Source: an uncultured Lachnospiraceae bacterium
Lineage (GTDB): Bacteria; Bacillota; Clostridia; Lachnospirales; Lachnospiraceae
Length of the DNA: 64,000 nucleotides
Direction: 5' to 3'
Assembly (NCBI GenBank): GCA_947564735.1
Contig: CANOEC010000001.1
Coordinates: forward strand, 246,813 to 310,812
A program made the translations under genes and the position numbers. Below, piece after piece: positions 24,790 through 34,049 of the stretch (position 1 is its first letter; each line of letters starts with the position of its first letter). The notes below the pieces were generated by a model. It saw only the letters and a list, made by a program, of their open reading frames with translations, made no database searches and was not told the origin of the DNA.

Positions 24790-26721
24790 ATGGGTGATTT
24801 AAAATTAGTAAAAAAATTTGATGTGACGGACGGGTTTTGGGGCAGATACGAGAAGCTGGTCAAGGAAGTTGTGCTTCCTTATCAGGAAAATGCATTAAAC
24901 GACCGGATTGAGGGCGCGGAAAAGAGCCATTGTATCGAGAATTTCCGTATGGCAGCAGAAAAACTGCGCACGGGCAAATGTGACGGTGAGTTCTACGGCA
25001 TGGTCTTTCAGGACAGTGATGTGGCAAAATGGCTGGAAGGTGCGGCATATTCCTTAGCGCAGCATCCGGATGCGGAGCTTGAGAAAAGATGTGATGAAAT
25101 TATCGAGTTAATCGGGGAGGCACAGCACGAGGACGGGTATCTGAACACCTATTTTACGGTGAAAGAGCCCTATAAAAGATGGACAAATCTTCGGGAGGCG
25201 CATGAGTTGTACTGCGCGGGGCACATGATTGAAGCGGCGGTTGCTTATGCGGAATGTGTCGGTAAATCAAGACTTCTGGAAATTATGTGCGGTATGGCTG
25301 ACCATATTTATAAACATTTTATCGAGGAGGGTGCAGAAGGATATCCGGGACATCCGGAGATAGAATTAGCGCTTATGAGGCTCTTCCGCTGTACGAAAGA
25401 GGAGAAGTACAAAGAACTTGCGCTTCACTTTATTAATGTACGGGGCGTTGACAGCGATTATTTTATGAAAGAAAAAGAGCGCAGCAATTGGTCGGTATGG
25501 GAAAACAGTCCTGTTGACAAGGAATACGCGCAGAACATAGCGCCGGTAAGAATGCAGAATAAAGCGGTGGGACATGCAGTGCGCGCCGTATATTTATATA
25601 CCGGAATGGCGGATGCGGCAATGGAAACCGGAGATGTGACTCTGACGGAGGCTTGTAAGACGCTTTGGGGTAATATTACGCAGAGCAGGATGTATGTGAC
25701 GGGAGCAATCGGCTCCGCATATGAGGGCGAAGCTTTTACGAAAGATTATCATCTGCCGAATGATACGGCATACGCGGAGACATGCGCGGCAATCGGGTTG
25801 ATTTTCTTTGCCAACAAGATGCTTTATCTGGACAGAGACGGGAAATATGCGGATGTGATGGAACGCGCTTTATATAATTGTGTGCTGGCAGGAATGCAGC
25901 TTGACGGTACGAAGTTCTTCTATGTCAATCCGTTGGAAGCGCTTCCGGGGATATCCGGCGAAGCACAGACGCACAAACATGCGCTGCCTGTCAGACCGAA
26001 ATGGTTTGCCTGCGCCTGCTGTCCTCCCAATGTGGCGAGACTATTGTCATCCTTGGCGGAGTATGCATGGCATGTGATTCCGGGCAAGTTGTTCTCTAAC
26101 TTATTTATAGGAGGAACCCTTGATTTAAGTGATACATTCGGCGGCAAAATTACGTTGGAGACAGCATATCCCTATGACAACAGGATTGAGTATCATTTTC
26201 TTCCTAATGACGGGACAATGACGGTGCCGCTGGTAATCCGTATTCCGGCATGGAGCGGGAAGACGATCATCAGTATCAACGGAAAGCCGGCTGAGTACGA
26301 ATTGAAAGAAGGATATGCGCATATCCATAAAGATTTCAGGGCAGGGGATGTACTGACGGTAGAATTTGACATGCCGGTTCGGAAGATTTATACAAGCAAC
26401 AAAGTTTCCGCGAATACCGGAAAAGCGGCTGTTGAGCGTGGTCCATTAGTGTACTGTGCAGAGGGAGCTGATAATGAGAACGATGTTCTCTCGCTTTCTT
26501 TGAAAAAGGGCGGCAAAATGACTGTCAGCGAATATCTTCCGGATAAGTTATACGGCATACAGGAGATATACGCGGAAGGATACAGGGAGATAGTAAACGA
26601 GGAGCTATATAGCTATGAAGCGCCCGGAGAAGAAGAATGCACGATTACGCTGGTACCCTATTATACTTGGGGAAACCGTGGGTTAAACCAGATGCGGGTA
26701 TGGATTCCGGAGAAGAGATAA
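24790..26721 (+). CDS. GH127 beta-L-arabinofuranosidase
   Basis: A 643-residue cytoplasmic enzyme expected to release beta-L-arabinofuranose, as from hydroxyproline-linked arabinooligosaccharides of plant cell-wall glycoproteins. The barrel motifs are typical (KWLEGAAYSL, REAHELYCAGHMIEA). The zinc-thiolate site of the family is complete: E330 and C332 in YAETCAAIG, and C410 and C411 in FACACCPPN; by comparison with the Bifidobacterium enzyme HypBA1, C410 corresponds to the nucleophile. The start at ATG 24790 follows GGAGGGAG; the upstream in-frame TTG at 24760 is not needed. It lies 120 bases after its AraC regulator. Confidence 0.93.
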   Translation: MGDLKLVKKFDVTDGFWGRYEKLVKEVVLPYQENALNDRIEGAEKSHCIENFRMAAEKLRTGKCDGEFYGMVFQDSDVAKWLEGAAYSLAQHPDAELEKRCDEIIELIGEAQHEDGYLNTYFTVKEPYKRWTNLREAHELYCAGHMIEAAVAYAECVGKSRLLEIMCGMADHIYKHFIEEGAEGYPGHPEIELALMRLFRCTKEEKYKELALHFINVRGVDSDYFMKEKERSNWSVWENSPVDKEYAQNIAPVRMQNKAVGHAVRAVYLYTGMADAAMETGDVTLTEACKTLWGNITQSRMYVTGAIGSAYEGEAFTKDYHLPNDTAYAETCAAIGLIFFANKMLYLDRDGKYADVMERALYNCVLAGMQLDGTKFFYVNPLEALPGISGEAQTHKHALPVRPKWFACACCPPNVARLLSSLAEYAWHVIPGKLFSNLFIGGTLDLSDTFGGKITLETAYPYDNRIEYHFLPNDGTMTVPLVIRIPAWSGKTIISINGKPAEYELKEGYAHIHKDFRAGDVLTVEFDMPVRKIYTSNKVSANTGKAAVERGPLVYCAEGADNENDVLSLSLKKGGKMTVSEYLPDKLYGIQEIYAEGYREIVNEELYSYEAPGEEECTITLVPYYTWGNRGLNQMRVWIPEKR

Positions 26722-26889
26722 AGAGGAGAGATTTTTAGTATTTACTTGAAAAATTGATTGTATATCATGATAATTCCCGATATACTGTAAGTATTCAAAA
26801 TGTTTGTTTAGGGAAGCGTAAAACAGCAGGAAAGAGCCTGTTTTTGCTTCCCTAAAATGGAATCAGAATATCGGAAAGGAATTGTGTTT

Positions 26890-29124
26890 ATGAAGGCGGA
26901 TGCAAAAAAGAATGGCAAGAAAGTAGAGAAAGATATCGAGAAGCTTTTAAGTAAAATGACGCTGGATGAAAAGATTTCCATGCTTCATGGAGCATCGCTT
27001 TTTCAATCCGGCGGGGTGGAACGTCTGGGGATTCCGGGTGTGATGACTTCCGACGGACCGATGGGCGTGAGAGCCGAGTTTATGCGTGACAGATGGATTC
27101 CGGCGGGAAACAACGATGACAATGTATCATATCTGCCAAGCAATAGTGCGCTGGCATCCACATGGAACCCTTACAGAGCCTATGAGATGGGACATGTTCT
27201 GGGCGCTGAGGCAAGGGGGCGCGGCAAGGATGTGATATTGGCGCCGGGCATTAATATCAAGAGAAGCCCTCTGTGTGGCAGGAATTTTGAATATATGAGC
27301 GAGGATCCGAAGCTTACGTCGGCGCTTGTAGTGCCGTTTGTCAAGGGCGTTCAGGAAAATGACGTGGCGGCGTGTGTGAAACATTTTGCGGCGAATGTTC
27401 AAGAGACAGACCGTTTAATGGTCGATGAAGAAATTGATGTCAGGACATTATATGAAATTTATTTCCCGGCATTTAAGGCGGCAGTGCAGGAGGGAAATGC
27501 GTACTCTGTCATGGGAGCGTACAACAAAATTAACGGGTACCATTGTTGTGAAAACAAGAACCTGTTAGATTTGGTACTGCGTGGTGAGTGGGGATTTGAC
27601 GGAACCGTAATCAGTGACTGGGGCGGCGTGCATAAAACGAAGGAAGCGGCAGAATGTTCACTGGATATCGAAATGTCGGTCTTCCCGGATTTTGATGAAT
27701 ATAAGCTGGCAAATCCGTTAAAAGAAGCCATCGAGAAGGGTGAGATATCAGAAGAGACGGTAAATGCCAAGGTGCGCAATATCCTACGGATGATGTTTAG
27801 GCTTAAGATGATTGGCAAGCAGAAAGAGGAGCGCAAGAAAGGTTCCTACAATACACCGGACCATAGGGAAATGGCTCTGCGCACCGCAGAAGAGTCTATG
27901 ATTCTGCTGAAGAATGAAAATCACATACTGCCGCTTGACGCAGGAAAGATTAAGAAGCTTGTAGTAATCGGTCAGAATGCAGCGAAAATTCATTCGGATG
28001 GAGGCGGCAGCGCAGAAATCAAAGCGCTGTATGAAATCTGTCCGTTGATGGGGCTTAAGATGTATCTGGGCGGCAATGCGGAAGTTCAATATCTGAAGGG
28101 ATATTATGTGCCGGAGAAACCAAAGACCTTTGACCATAACTGGCAGGCGGACAGTCTGGATGATCTGAAGGATACAGATATTGGAATGGCGGTCAGGGAT
28201 GAGGCAAACGAAAACGAGATGCACCGCAAGGGAGAAGAGGAGCGGCTGGCGCAGCTAGAGAAAGAAAAAGAAGAAATCCATGAGAAGAATAAGGCGCTTT
28301 TTGCGCAGGCAGTCGGGGCGGCAAGAGATGCCGATGCAGTTATTTTTGTGGGCGGTCTGAACCATGATATCGACAGTGAAGGATTTGACCGGGCTGATAT
28401 GAAGCTGCCTTATGAACAGGATCAGCTTATCGACGCGCTTTTGGATGTGAGAAAAGACTTGATTGTTACGTTGGTCGGCGGTTCACCGGTGGAGATGCCT
28501 TGGAGAAACAAAGTATCAACGATATTGTGGAGCTATTATGCAGGGATGGAGACAGGGAATGCCTTTGCGAAAGTTATTTTCGGAGAGGTCAATCCTTCCG
28601 GAAAACTTGCGGAGACATTTCCCGCCAAATATGAGGACTGCGTTACTGCTAAGAACGAACAGTTCGGTGTATGGGGCAGGATTAAGTTAGAAGAAGGAAT
28701 GTACGTCGGCTATCGTTATTTTGACAGACAGCATATTGCGCCGGCATTCTGCTTCGGACACGGATTGTCTTATACGGAATTCTCTTATAGCGGTCTGACG
28801 CTGAAGACAGAGAAGGGCAGGGATGTCAAGCTGACCTTTACAGTTAAGAATACGGGGAAGAAGATGGGTTCGGAGATTGTACAGATTTATGTGGCGCCTA
28901 TTGCATCGAAGGTTGACCGACCGGACAAGGAATTGAAAGCATTCGCCAAGGTTGAGCTGGCGTCGGGCAAATCGAGAAAGGTAGATTTCATTTTAAAACA
29001 ATCCGATTTTGCCTATTTTGATGAGCATTTACACGAGTTTATTGCTGATCCGGGAGATTATGAGATTCTGGTTGGCGCATCCTGCGAAGATATCCGCCTG
29101 CGGGGCATTGTAACGCTCGTATAA
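26890..29124 (+). CDS. GH3 beta-glycosidase
   Basis: A 744-residue cytoplasmic GH3 enzyme with normal domain order: barrel domain, C domain beginning near residue 335 (SMILLKNENHILPL), and FnIII-like domain. The nucleophile is D243 in VISDWGGVH. A charged, coiled-coil-like insert (KEKEEIHEKNKALF) lies near residue 460. The ATG at 26890 is preceded by AAGGAA at nine bases; the in-frame ATG at 26857 lacks a ribosome site. Specificity is not clear. With GH127 next door, an alpha- or beta-linked arabinose- or glucose-containing side chain is a reasonable guess. It has its own putative promoter (TATACT at 26781). Confidence 0.92.
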   Translation: MKADAKKNGKKVEKDIEKLLSKMTLDEKISMLHGASLFQSGGVERLGIPGVMTSDGPMGVRAEFMRDRWIPAGNNDDNVSYLPSNSALASTWNPYRAYEMGHVLGAEARGRGKDVILAPGINIKRSPLCGRNFEYMSEDPKLTSALVVPFVKGVQENDVAACVKHFAANVQETDRLMVDEEIDVRTLYEIYFPAFKAAVQEGNAYSVMGAYNKINGYHCCENKNLLDLVLRGEWGFDGTVISDWGGVHKTKEAAECSLDIEMSVFPDFDEYKLANPLKEAIEKGEISEETVNAKVRNILRMMFRLKMIGKQKEERKKGSYNTPDHREMALRTAEESMILLKNENHILPLDAGKIKKLVVIGQNAAKIHSDGGGSAEIKALYEICPLMGLKMYLGGNAEVQYLKGYYVPEKPKTFDHNWQADSLDDLKDTDIGMAVRDEANENEMHRKGEEERLAQLEKEKEEIHEKNKALFAQAVGAARDADAVIFVGGLNHDIDSEGFDRADMKLPYEQDQLIDALLDVRKDLIVTLVGGSPVEMPWRNKVSTILWSYYAGMETGNAFAKVIFGEVNPSGKLAETFPAKYEDCVTAKNEQFGVWGRIKLEEGMYVGYRYFDRQHIAPAFCFGHGLSYTEFSYSGLTLKTEKGRDVKLTFTVKNTGKKMGSEIVQIYVAPIASKVDRPDKELKAFAKVELASGKSRKVDFILKQSDFAYFDEHLHEFIADPGDYEILVGASCEDIRLRGIVTLV

Positions 29125-29209
29125 GATATTATGTATATTTCCCGGATGTCCTGTACATGCTAAAAAAGAAACATAGTAAACGGGCAGGTATAGGAAGGAT
29201 GGGAACAAA

Positions 29210-29449
29210 ATGGATTATAATGATTTACCCTTGAGTTTAGGGCTGGCAATCACAACGAACCGTGAGGCGATGGATCGTTTCGTAGATATGACGGATGCTG
29301 AGAAGGAACAGTTTATTGAGCGAAGCCAGAGTGTGATGTCAAAGAGTGAGATGGAGAAGCTGGTAAACTCATTGACAATAGATGAAGAGAAGCCGGATGT
29401 ACATCTGGAAGATGTAAATAATATCTTTAAAGGACCCAGTATCGGATAG
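29210..29449 (+). CDS. small conserved hypothetical protein
   Basis: A 79-residue acidic, soluble, mainly helical protein (MDYNDLPLSLGLAIT...). I have seen this type in Lachnospiraceae genomes, next to unrelated genes, without a function. The helix-rich middle contains MTDAEKEQFIER, which resembles small regulatory or spore-related proteins, but I cannot name a family. The ATG at 29210 has AAGGA nine bases before it. Two hairpins follow the stop. Confidence 0.65.
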   Translation: MDYNDLPLSLGLAITTNREAMDRFVDMTDAEKEQFIERSQSVMSKSEMEKLVNSLTIDEEKPDVHLEDVNNIFKGPSIG

Positions 29450-29451
29450 GA

Positions 29452-29506
29452 AAGCGGACAGGTCCGCTTACGTGATTGCACTAAGCTGCTACATTGCTTA
29501 GTGCAA
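29452..29506. other. two tandem perfect hairpins
   Basis: First AAGCGGAC-AG-GTCCGCTT (29452-29469), then TTGCACTAAGC paired with GCTTAGTGCAA (29476-29486 and 29496-29506) around a nine-base loop. A TTTTTT run follows only 15 bases later at 29520-29525. They may terminate the small gene or structure the long leader of the cca gene, which starts at 29639. Confidence 0.6.
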
Positions 29507-29638
29507 CTTCTGTCTTATCCTTTTTTCGCGGTGCGATATATGAAAGCGGTTTCAAAGCGAAAGCAACATGCGGCGGAAGCAAATTTGAGATTTGTGTCGG
29601 AGCCGGGGATGTGCCCTAGCACAGAAATGAGGATTAAT

Positions 29639-30982
29639 ATGCAGATACAGTTGCCGAATAAAGTAAGTGAGATTATTGACAAACTAACGGTGGCAGGGTA
29701 TGAAGCCTATGCGGTAGGAGGCTGCGTCAGGGATTCCATATTGGGGAGAGCGCCCAATGACTGGGATATTACCACGTCAGCAAAGCCGGCAGAAGTAAAA
29801 CAACTTTTTCCAAGGACGATTGATACCGGAATCAAGCACGGTACAGTGACGGTCATGCTGGATAAAGAAGGTTTCGAGGTTACTACATATCGAATAGACG
29901 GTGACTATGAGGATGGAAGACATCCCAAAGAGGTTACGTTTACAGCCTGTCTGGAAGAAGATTTAAAACGCAGGGATTTTACCATCAATGCAATGGCATA
30001 TAACAATAAGGCAGGTCTGGTTGACATTTTTGGCGGCATGGAAGATATCCGACGAAACGTTGTGAAATGTGTGGGTGATGCACAGGAACGTTTTACGGAA
30101 GATGCGCTGCGTATGCTCCGTGCGGTGCGATTTTCGGCACAGCTTGGCTATCGGATTGAGGAGGGCACGAAAGCGGCAATCCGTATGATGGCGTCGAATC
30201 TGAAATTAATCAGTGCAGAACGGATTCAGGCGGAATTAATTAAGCTTGTGACTTCACCGCATCCCGATTATCTGCGTGTGGCATATGAGACAAATATTAC
30301 AAGGCAGATATTGCCGGAGTTTGACCTTTGTATGGAGACGGCGCAGAATAATCCCCATCATTGTTACAGCGTTGGTGAACATATTCTGCATTCCATGCAG
30401 GAGATAGAAGCACAGAAGGTTTTGCGGCTGGGAATGCTGTTCCATGATATCGGCAAACCGCAGACGCTGACAATAGACGAAGAAGGAATTACGCATAATA
30501 AAGGACACGCCGATGTGGGAGAGAGAATGACAAGGGACATTCTGCATCGTTTGAAATTTGACAACGATACTTTGGAGAAAGTCGCAAAGATTGTGCGTTA
30601 TCATGACCAAGAGATCGGACTGACCGAAAGCGGTGTCAGACGCGCCATGAACCGTATCGGCGAAGAGACATTTCCGATGCTTTTTGCCGTGAGGCGCGCG
30701 GATATACAGGCGCAGAGCGATTACATGAGGGAAGAAAAACAAAATAAGCTGGCACGGCTAAAAGAATTGTATGACGAGATTTGTAGGCGGCAGGAATGCG
30801 TCAGCTTGAAAAATCTGGCAGTGTCCGGCAGTGATTTGATTGCGCTTGGTATGGATCCCGGCAGAGAGATTGGAATACTTCTTCATGAACTGCTTGATAT
30901 GGTATTAGAGAATCCGGAGCGGAATACCCGGGAGGAGTTGCTGCGAATTTCTACAGAAAAGATAAAGGACTGTAAATTATAG
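29639..30982 (+). CDS. cca: CCA tRNA nucleotidyltransferase
   Basis: A 447-residue cytoplasmic enzyme that adds or repairs the CCA end of tRNAs. The head domain has GYEAYAVGGCVRDSILG and the metal-binding NDWDITT aspartates of the class II nucleotidyltransferase fold; the flexible loop KHGTVTVML and the template segment RRDFTINAMAYN follow. An HD domain is present (LGMLFHDIGKP, residues near 265). I start at ATG 29639 behind GAGG; the frame is open to 29501, but that extension (140 bases) has no family similarity. Both tRNA genes in this window lack encoded CCA and depend on it. Upstream are the two hairpins at 29452-29506. Confidence 0.94.
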   Translation: MQIQLPNKVSEIIDKLTVAGYEAYAVGGCVRDSILGRAPNDWDITTSAKPAEVKQLFPRTIDTGIKHGTVTVMLDKEGFEVTTYRIDGDYEDGRHPKEVTFTACLEEDLKRRDFTINAMAYNNKAGLVDIFGGMEDIRRNVVKCVGDAQERFTEDALRMLRAVRFSAQLGYRIEEGTKAAIRMMASNLKLISAERIQAELIKLVTSPHPDYLRVAYETNITRQILPEFDLCMETAQNNPHHCYSVGEHILHSMQEIEAQKVLRLGMLFHDIGKPQTLTIDEEGITHNKGHADVGERMTRDILHRLKFDNDTLEKVAKIVRYHDQEIGLTESGVRRAMNRIGEETFPMLFAVRRADIQAQSDYMREEKQNKLARLKELYDEICRRQECVSLKNLAVSGSDLIALGMDPGREIGILLHELLDMVLENPERNTREELLRISTEKIKDCKL

Positions 30983-31001
30983 AAGACGTGATGTTTTTTT
31001 C

Positions 31002-31028
31002 ATACTTTTCAACCGCTTCTCATAAGAT
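31002..31028 (+). promoter_or_regulatory. candidate mother-cell sigma promoter (sigma-E or sigma-K type)
   Basis: ATA at 31002-31004 and CATAAGAT at 31021-31028 are separated by 16 bases, as in the sigma-E pattern; CATAAGATA also fits the sigma-K -10 pattern CATANNNTA. It lies about 30 bases before a CotS-like gene, which would be a sensible member of the mother-cell regulon. Confidence 0.5.
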
Positions 31029-31058
31029 AGGATAGACGACAAAGCGGGGGGTATTTGT

Positions 31059-32036
31059 GTGAATGACAGAGCAGTCAGCTTATTAGAGCAATATGAGATA
31101 GAGGTAAACCGGACATGGAAAGGAAGAGGAGCCATTTTGTGCGACTCGAACAGGGGGCTGTTTATCTTAAAGGAGTATTGCGGACCTGCCGACAAAGTAG
31201 AATTTCAGGATTTTTTGTTAAAGCATATCAGCGAGAGCGGTGTTGTACGGGCGGAATCTATCCTGCGGACGAAAGAGGATGAACTTATCGTATACGATCA
31301 GGACAGAGTTGCCTATATTGTTAAGACGTACTTTGACGGCAGGGAGTGTAATCATAGAGACGAAGAAGAATGTTGCGAGGCGGTGTCCACGCTTGCAAAG
31401 CTTCATAATGTCTGTGACTTATCGGGCTGTGAGATACTGCAGCAGCAGCCGGTTTACCGGGTTGATAAGGAATATGAAAAGCATAATCGGGAGTTGAAGA
31501 AGGTCAGAAAGTTTCTGCTTGAAAAGAGCCAGAAAACGGATTTTGAAATATATTTAATGAAACATTATGATTATTTCATGAATAATGCCTTGCAAATTAC
31601 TGATGAATTGCGTTATTATGCCTATGGGGAAGATTCTTATGAATTTTCTGTTGTATGTCACGGTGATTATCAGTATCATAATATTATGCGGACCGATGCA
31701 GGGAGCGTTTTGCTCAATTTTGAGAAATGCGTGAGAGATTATCCGGTGAGGGATTTATATTTATTCCTGCGCAAGCTTCTGGAAAAAAATAACTGGTCGC
31801 AAACTCTTGGTGATATGCTGTTGGAGAGTTATAATAAAGAGAGGATTCTGACGGAGAGGGATTATAAGCAGTTGTATTATCGATTGGCGTATCCGGAGAA
31901 GTTCTGGAAGATTGTGAACTTTTATTATAACAGCGGTAAAGCATGGATACCCGGAAGAAATATGGAGAAAATAGAAAAACTGTTTGCTCAGGAAAGGGAG
32001 AAACAGCTCTTTTTGGAAAGTATATTTAAGCTGTAA
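31059..32036 (+). CDS. CotS-like spore coat kinase-fold protein
   Basis: A 325-residue protein of the aminoglycoside phosphotransferase/CotS fold. The catalytic loop is H201-GDYQYHN208, with D203 as base. The residue that should bind metal (D of the DFG-like strand) is N220 in LLNFEKC, so the kinase may be inactive or altered. Lysine-containing N-lobe strands are present (FILKEYCG, VAYIVKTYF). Bacillus homologues (CotS, CotI, YtaA) belong to the spore coat. The GTG start at 31059 has a GGGGGG run upstream. It lies between cca and a lipoprotein gene; a mother-cell type promoter precedes it. Confidence 0.8.
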   Translation: MNDRAVSLLEQYEIEVNRTWKGRGAILCDSNRGLFILKEYCGPADKVEFQDFLLKHISESGVVRAESILRTKEDELIVYDQDRVAYIVKTYFDGRECNHRDEEECCEAVSTLAKLHNVCDLSGCEILQQQPVYRVDKEYEKHNRELKKVRKFLLEKSQKTDFEIYLMKHYDYFMNNALQITDELRYYAYGEDSYEFSVVCHGDYQYHNIMRTDAGSVLLNFEKCVRDYPVRDLYLFLRKLLEKNNWSQTLGDMLLESYNKERILTERDYKQLYYRLAYPEKFWKIVNFYYNSGKAWIPGRNMEKIEKLFAQEREKQLFLESIFKL

Positions 32037-32114
32037 ACAGGCGGAAACGGTTGAAGCTTTAGACATTGGCGCAATGAGCAGGTTTATGGTGATGAAGAAA
32101 GGATACGATTCAGG

Positions 32115-34031
32115 ATGCACAGAAGAATTTCACAGGCAGCGGCAGTGATTGTTATGTTTGCATTATTGATTACCGGCTGTACGTCACAGGCGAGCAATAT
32201 CGGCATGGCGAAAGACAGAGAAGGCGGAGCGGCGGATACCGGTTTTACGGCTGCCGCGGTGGGCAGCTATGATTCGGCGGATACGGCGGTAGTGATGTTT
32301 TCGGATCAGCAGAATAAAAGTGTGACCTTCATGAATATGGATACCGGGAAGCAGTATACCTTATATTATGACGGAACAACTTATATTAAAGATAAATACG
32401 GCAGTCCAATGACGATTTCGCAGATTCGGCAAGGTGACGTGGTGGATGTAAACTTTCTGAAGGGGAGAAGGCAGATTGCCAGTATGCAGTTGTCACCTGC
32501 GGCGTGGGTTTATGATAATGTAGAAAATTATGACTTGGGAGGCGTCAATAAGACGGCGAGCATTGGTTCGACGACTTATTCCCTGCCGGATGATGTCGTA
32601 GTGCTTTCAGAGGGCGAACGTGTGGAAGTGATGGATATTGTCATGCAGGACGTCGTATCGATTCAGGGGATTGACCATGAAATATACAGCATTAATGTTG
32701 AGAGAGGGCATGGGTATCTGCGGCTTAAGAATGACCAGCCGTTAATTGGCGGCTGGATAGAAGTAGGAAACTCGGTCATTCGGGAAATTACGGAGGACAT
32801 GCTTTTGGTAGTGCCTGAGGGAGAGTATCAGGTTCTTCTTTCAAATAATGGTGCAAGCTGTACAAAAAGCGTGATAATAGAGCGCGATAAGGAAATCGTG
32901 CTTGACGTCGGGGATCTTGAAATTCCGGAGAATAAGACAGGCAGAATCCTGTTCTCTGTTACCCCCTCGGAGGCAAAAGTAACGATAGACCATGAAGAGG
33001 TCGATATCAGCAGAGCGGTTGAGCTGCCGTATGGAATCCATCAGGTGCATCTGGAAGCGACAGGATATGACTCTTTGACGAAATATATTCAGGTTGGTTC
33101 GGAGTATGCGAAGATATCCTTCGAGTTGGAGAAGCAGAAAGAGGAGGACAGCAAATATCCGACCATCAGCCAGAATGATGTAGAAGAAGAACCGGATGTA
33201 CTGACGGAGGAAGACAAACCGAAAGCGAATGAACGTGACAGTGTTTCTTCCAACAGTGTATCATCTGTCAGCCAGAACACAGTAAGCGCTTCCAACGGCA
33301 ATAAAGTGTATATCGACTCGCCAAAGGGTGTGGAAGTATATCTGGACAGCGTTTATATGGGAGTCTCACCGGTCAGATTCAAGAAAGAAGCCGGCAGACA
33401 TACGATTACTTTGCGAAAGAGCGGCTACAAGACGAAGAGTTACACGATTTATCTGTACAATGACAAAGAAGATATCACCTACTCCTTCACTGATTTGGAG
33501 AAGGAGCAGGGAACGTCTGTAAGTGATAACACGACGAATGGTAAGTGTAATCATCAATATAGAGAAGAAATTAAGGATCCAACCTGTACAGAGCTGGGTG
33601 AGAAGACATATACTTGTGTGCTTTGCAAAGAGACTTACTCAATAGGAATGAATACCATTCCGCATGAGTATGGTGATGATGGTAAGTGTACGATGTGTGG
33701 GAAGATAGCCCCGGAACATGAGCATAGCTATGAGAACGGCGTTTGTACAATATGTGGGGAAGCGCATCAGGAACATGACTATGATGAAGGAACCGTTAGC
33801 ACTGAGCCTACCTGCACACAGCCGGGTGAAAAAACATATACTTGTAAAACCTGTGGATACAAAAACTCAGAGGAAATTGAACCGGATCCAAATCGGCATA
33901 ATTATGATGAAAATAGTAAGTGTACGGTATGTGGGGAAATAAATCCTGTCCATAGTCATAATTATGAAAATGGTAAATGTACGATATGCGGAGAAGAACA
34001 ACAGCAAACTAGCGGGAACACCATTGAGTAG
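32115..34031 (+). CDS. PEGA-domain lipoprotein with C-terminal CxxC repeats
   Basis: A 638-residue surface lipoprotein. The signal peptide ends in the lipobox LITGC (C near residue 23). Two PEGA-like beta domains are visible around residues 275-340 and 390-455 (LPYGIHQVHLEATGYDS and FKKEAGRHTITLRKSGYK), separated by an S/N/E-rich linker. The last 165 residues contain four copies of a short zinc-ribbon-like unit, H-x-Y-...-K/V-C-T-x-C-G-E/K, mixed with longer CxxC units. Such repeats occur in clostridial surface proteins; metal binding is plausible but unproven. The ATG at 32115 has AAAGGA about ten bases upstream. mazG starts 18 bases after the stop. Confidence 0.8.
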   Translation: MHRRISQAAAVIVMFALLITGCTSQASNIGMAKDREGGAADTGFTAAAVGSYDSADTAVVMFSDQQNKSVTFMNMDTGKQYTLYYDGTTYIKDKYGSPMTISQIRQGDVVDVNFLKGRRQIASMQLSPAAWVYDNVENYDLGGVNKTASIGSTTYSLPDDVVVLSEGERVEVMDIVMQDVVSIQGIDHEIYSINVERGHGYLRLKNDQPLIGGWIEVGNSVIREITEDMLLVVPEGEYQVLLSNNGASCTKSVIIERDKEIVLDVGDLEIPENKTGRILFSVTPSEAKVTIDHEEVDISRAVELPYGIHQVHLEATGYDSLTKYIQVGSEYAKISFELEKQKEEDSKYPTISQNDVEEEPDVLTEEDKPKANERDSVSSNSVSSVSQNTVSASNGNKVYIDSPKGVEVYLDSVYMGVSPVRFKKEAGRHTITLRKSGYKTKSYTIYLYNDKEDITYSFTDLEKEQGTSVSDNTTNGKCNHQYREEIKDPTCTELGEKTYTCVLCKETYSIGMNTIPHEYGDDGKCTMCGKIAPEHEHSYENGVCTICGEAHQEHDYDEGTVSTEPTCTQPGEKTYTCKTCGYKNSEEIEPDPNRHNYDENSKCTVCGEINPVHSHNYENGKCTICGEEQQQTSGNTIE

Positions 34032-34049
34032 CAGCAAAACGGAGAATCA

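Noticed and set aside
29452-29506. Known riboswitch or T-box before cca
   Set aside because: Only two simple hairpins are seen; no conserved T-box or riboswitch core is recognisable.
29501-29638. Forty-six-codon N-terminal extension of the CCA enzyme
   Set aside because: The family start is at 29639 behind GAGG, and the extension overlaps hairpin 2 and a T-rich leader.
33650-34000. CRISPR-like repeat spacing in the PEGA gene
   Set aside because: The repeats are protein-level CxxC units in frame, not identical DNA repeats with spacers.
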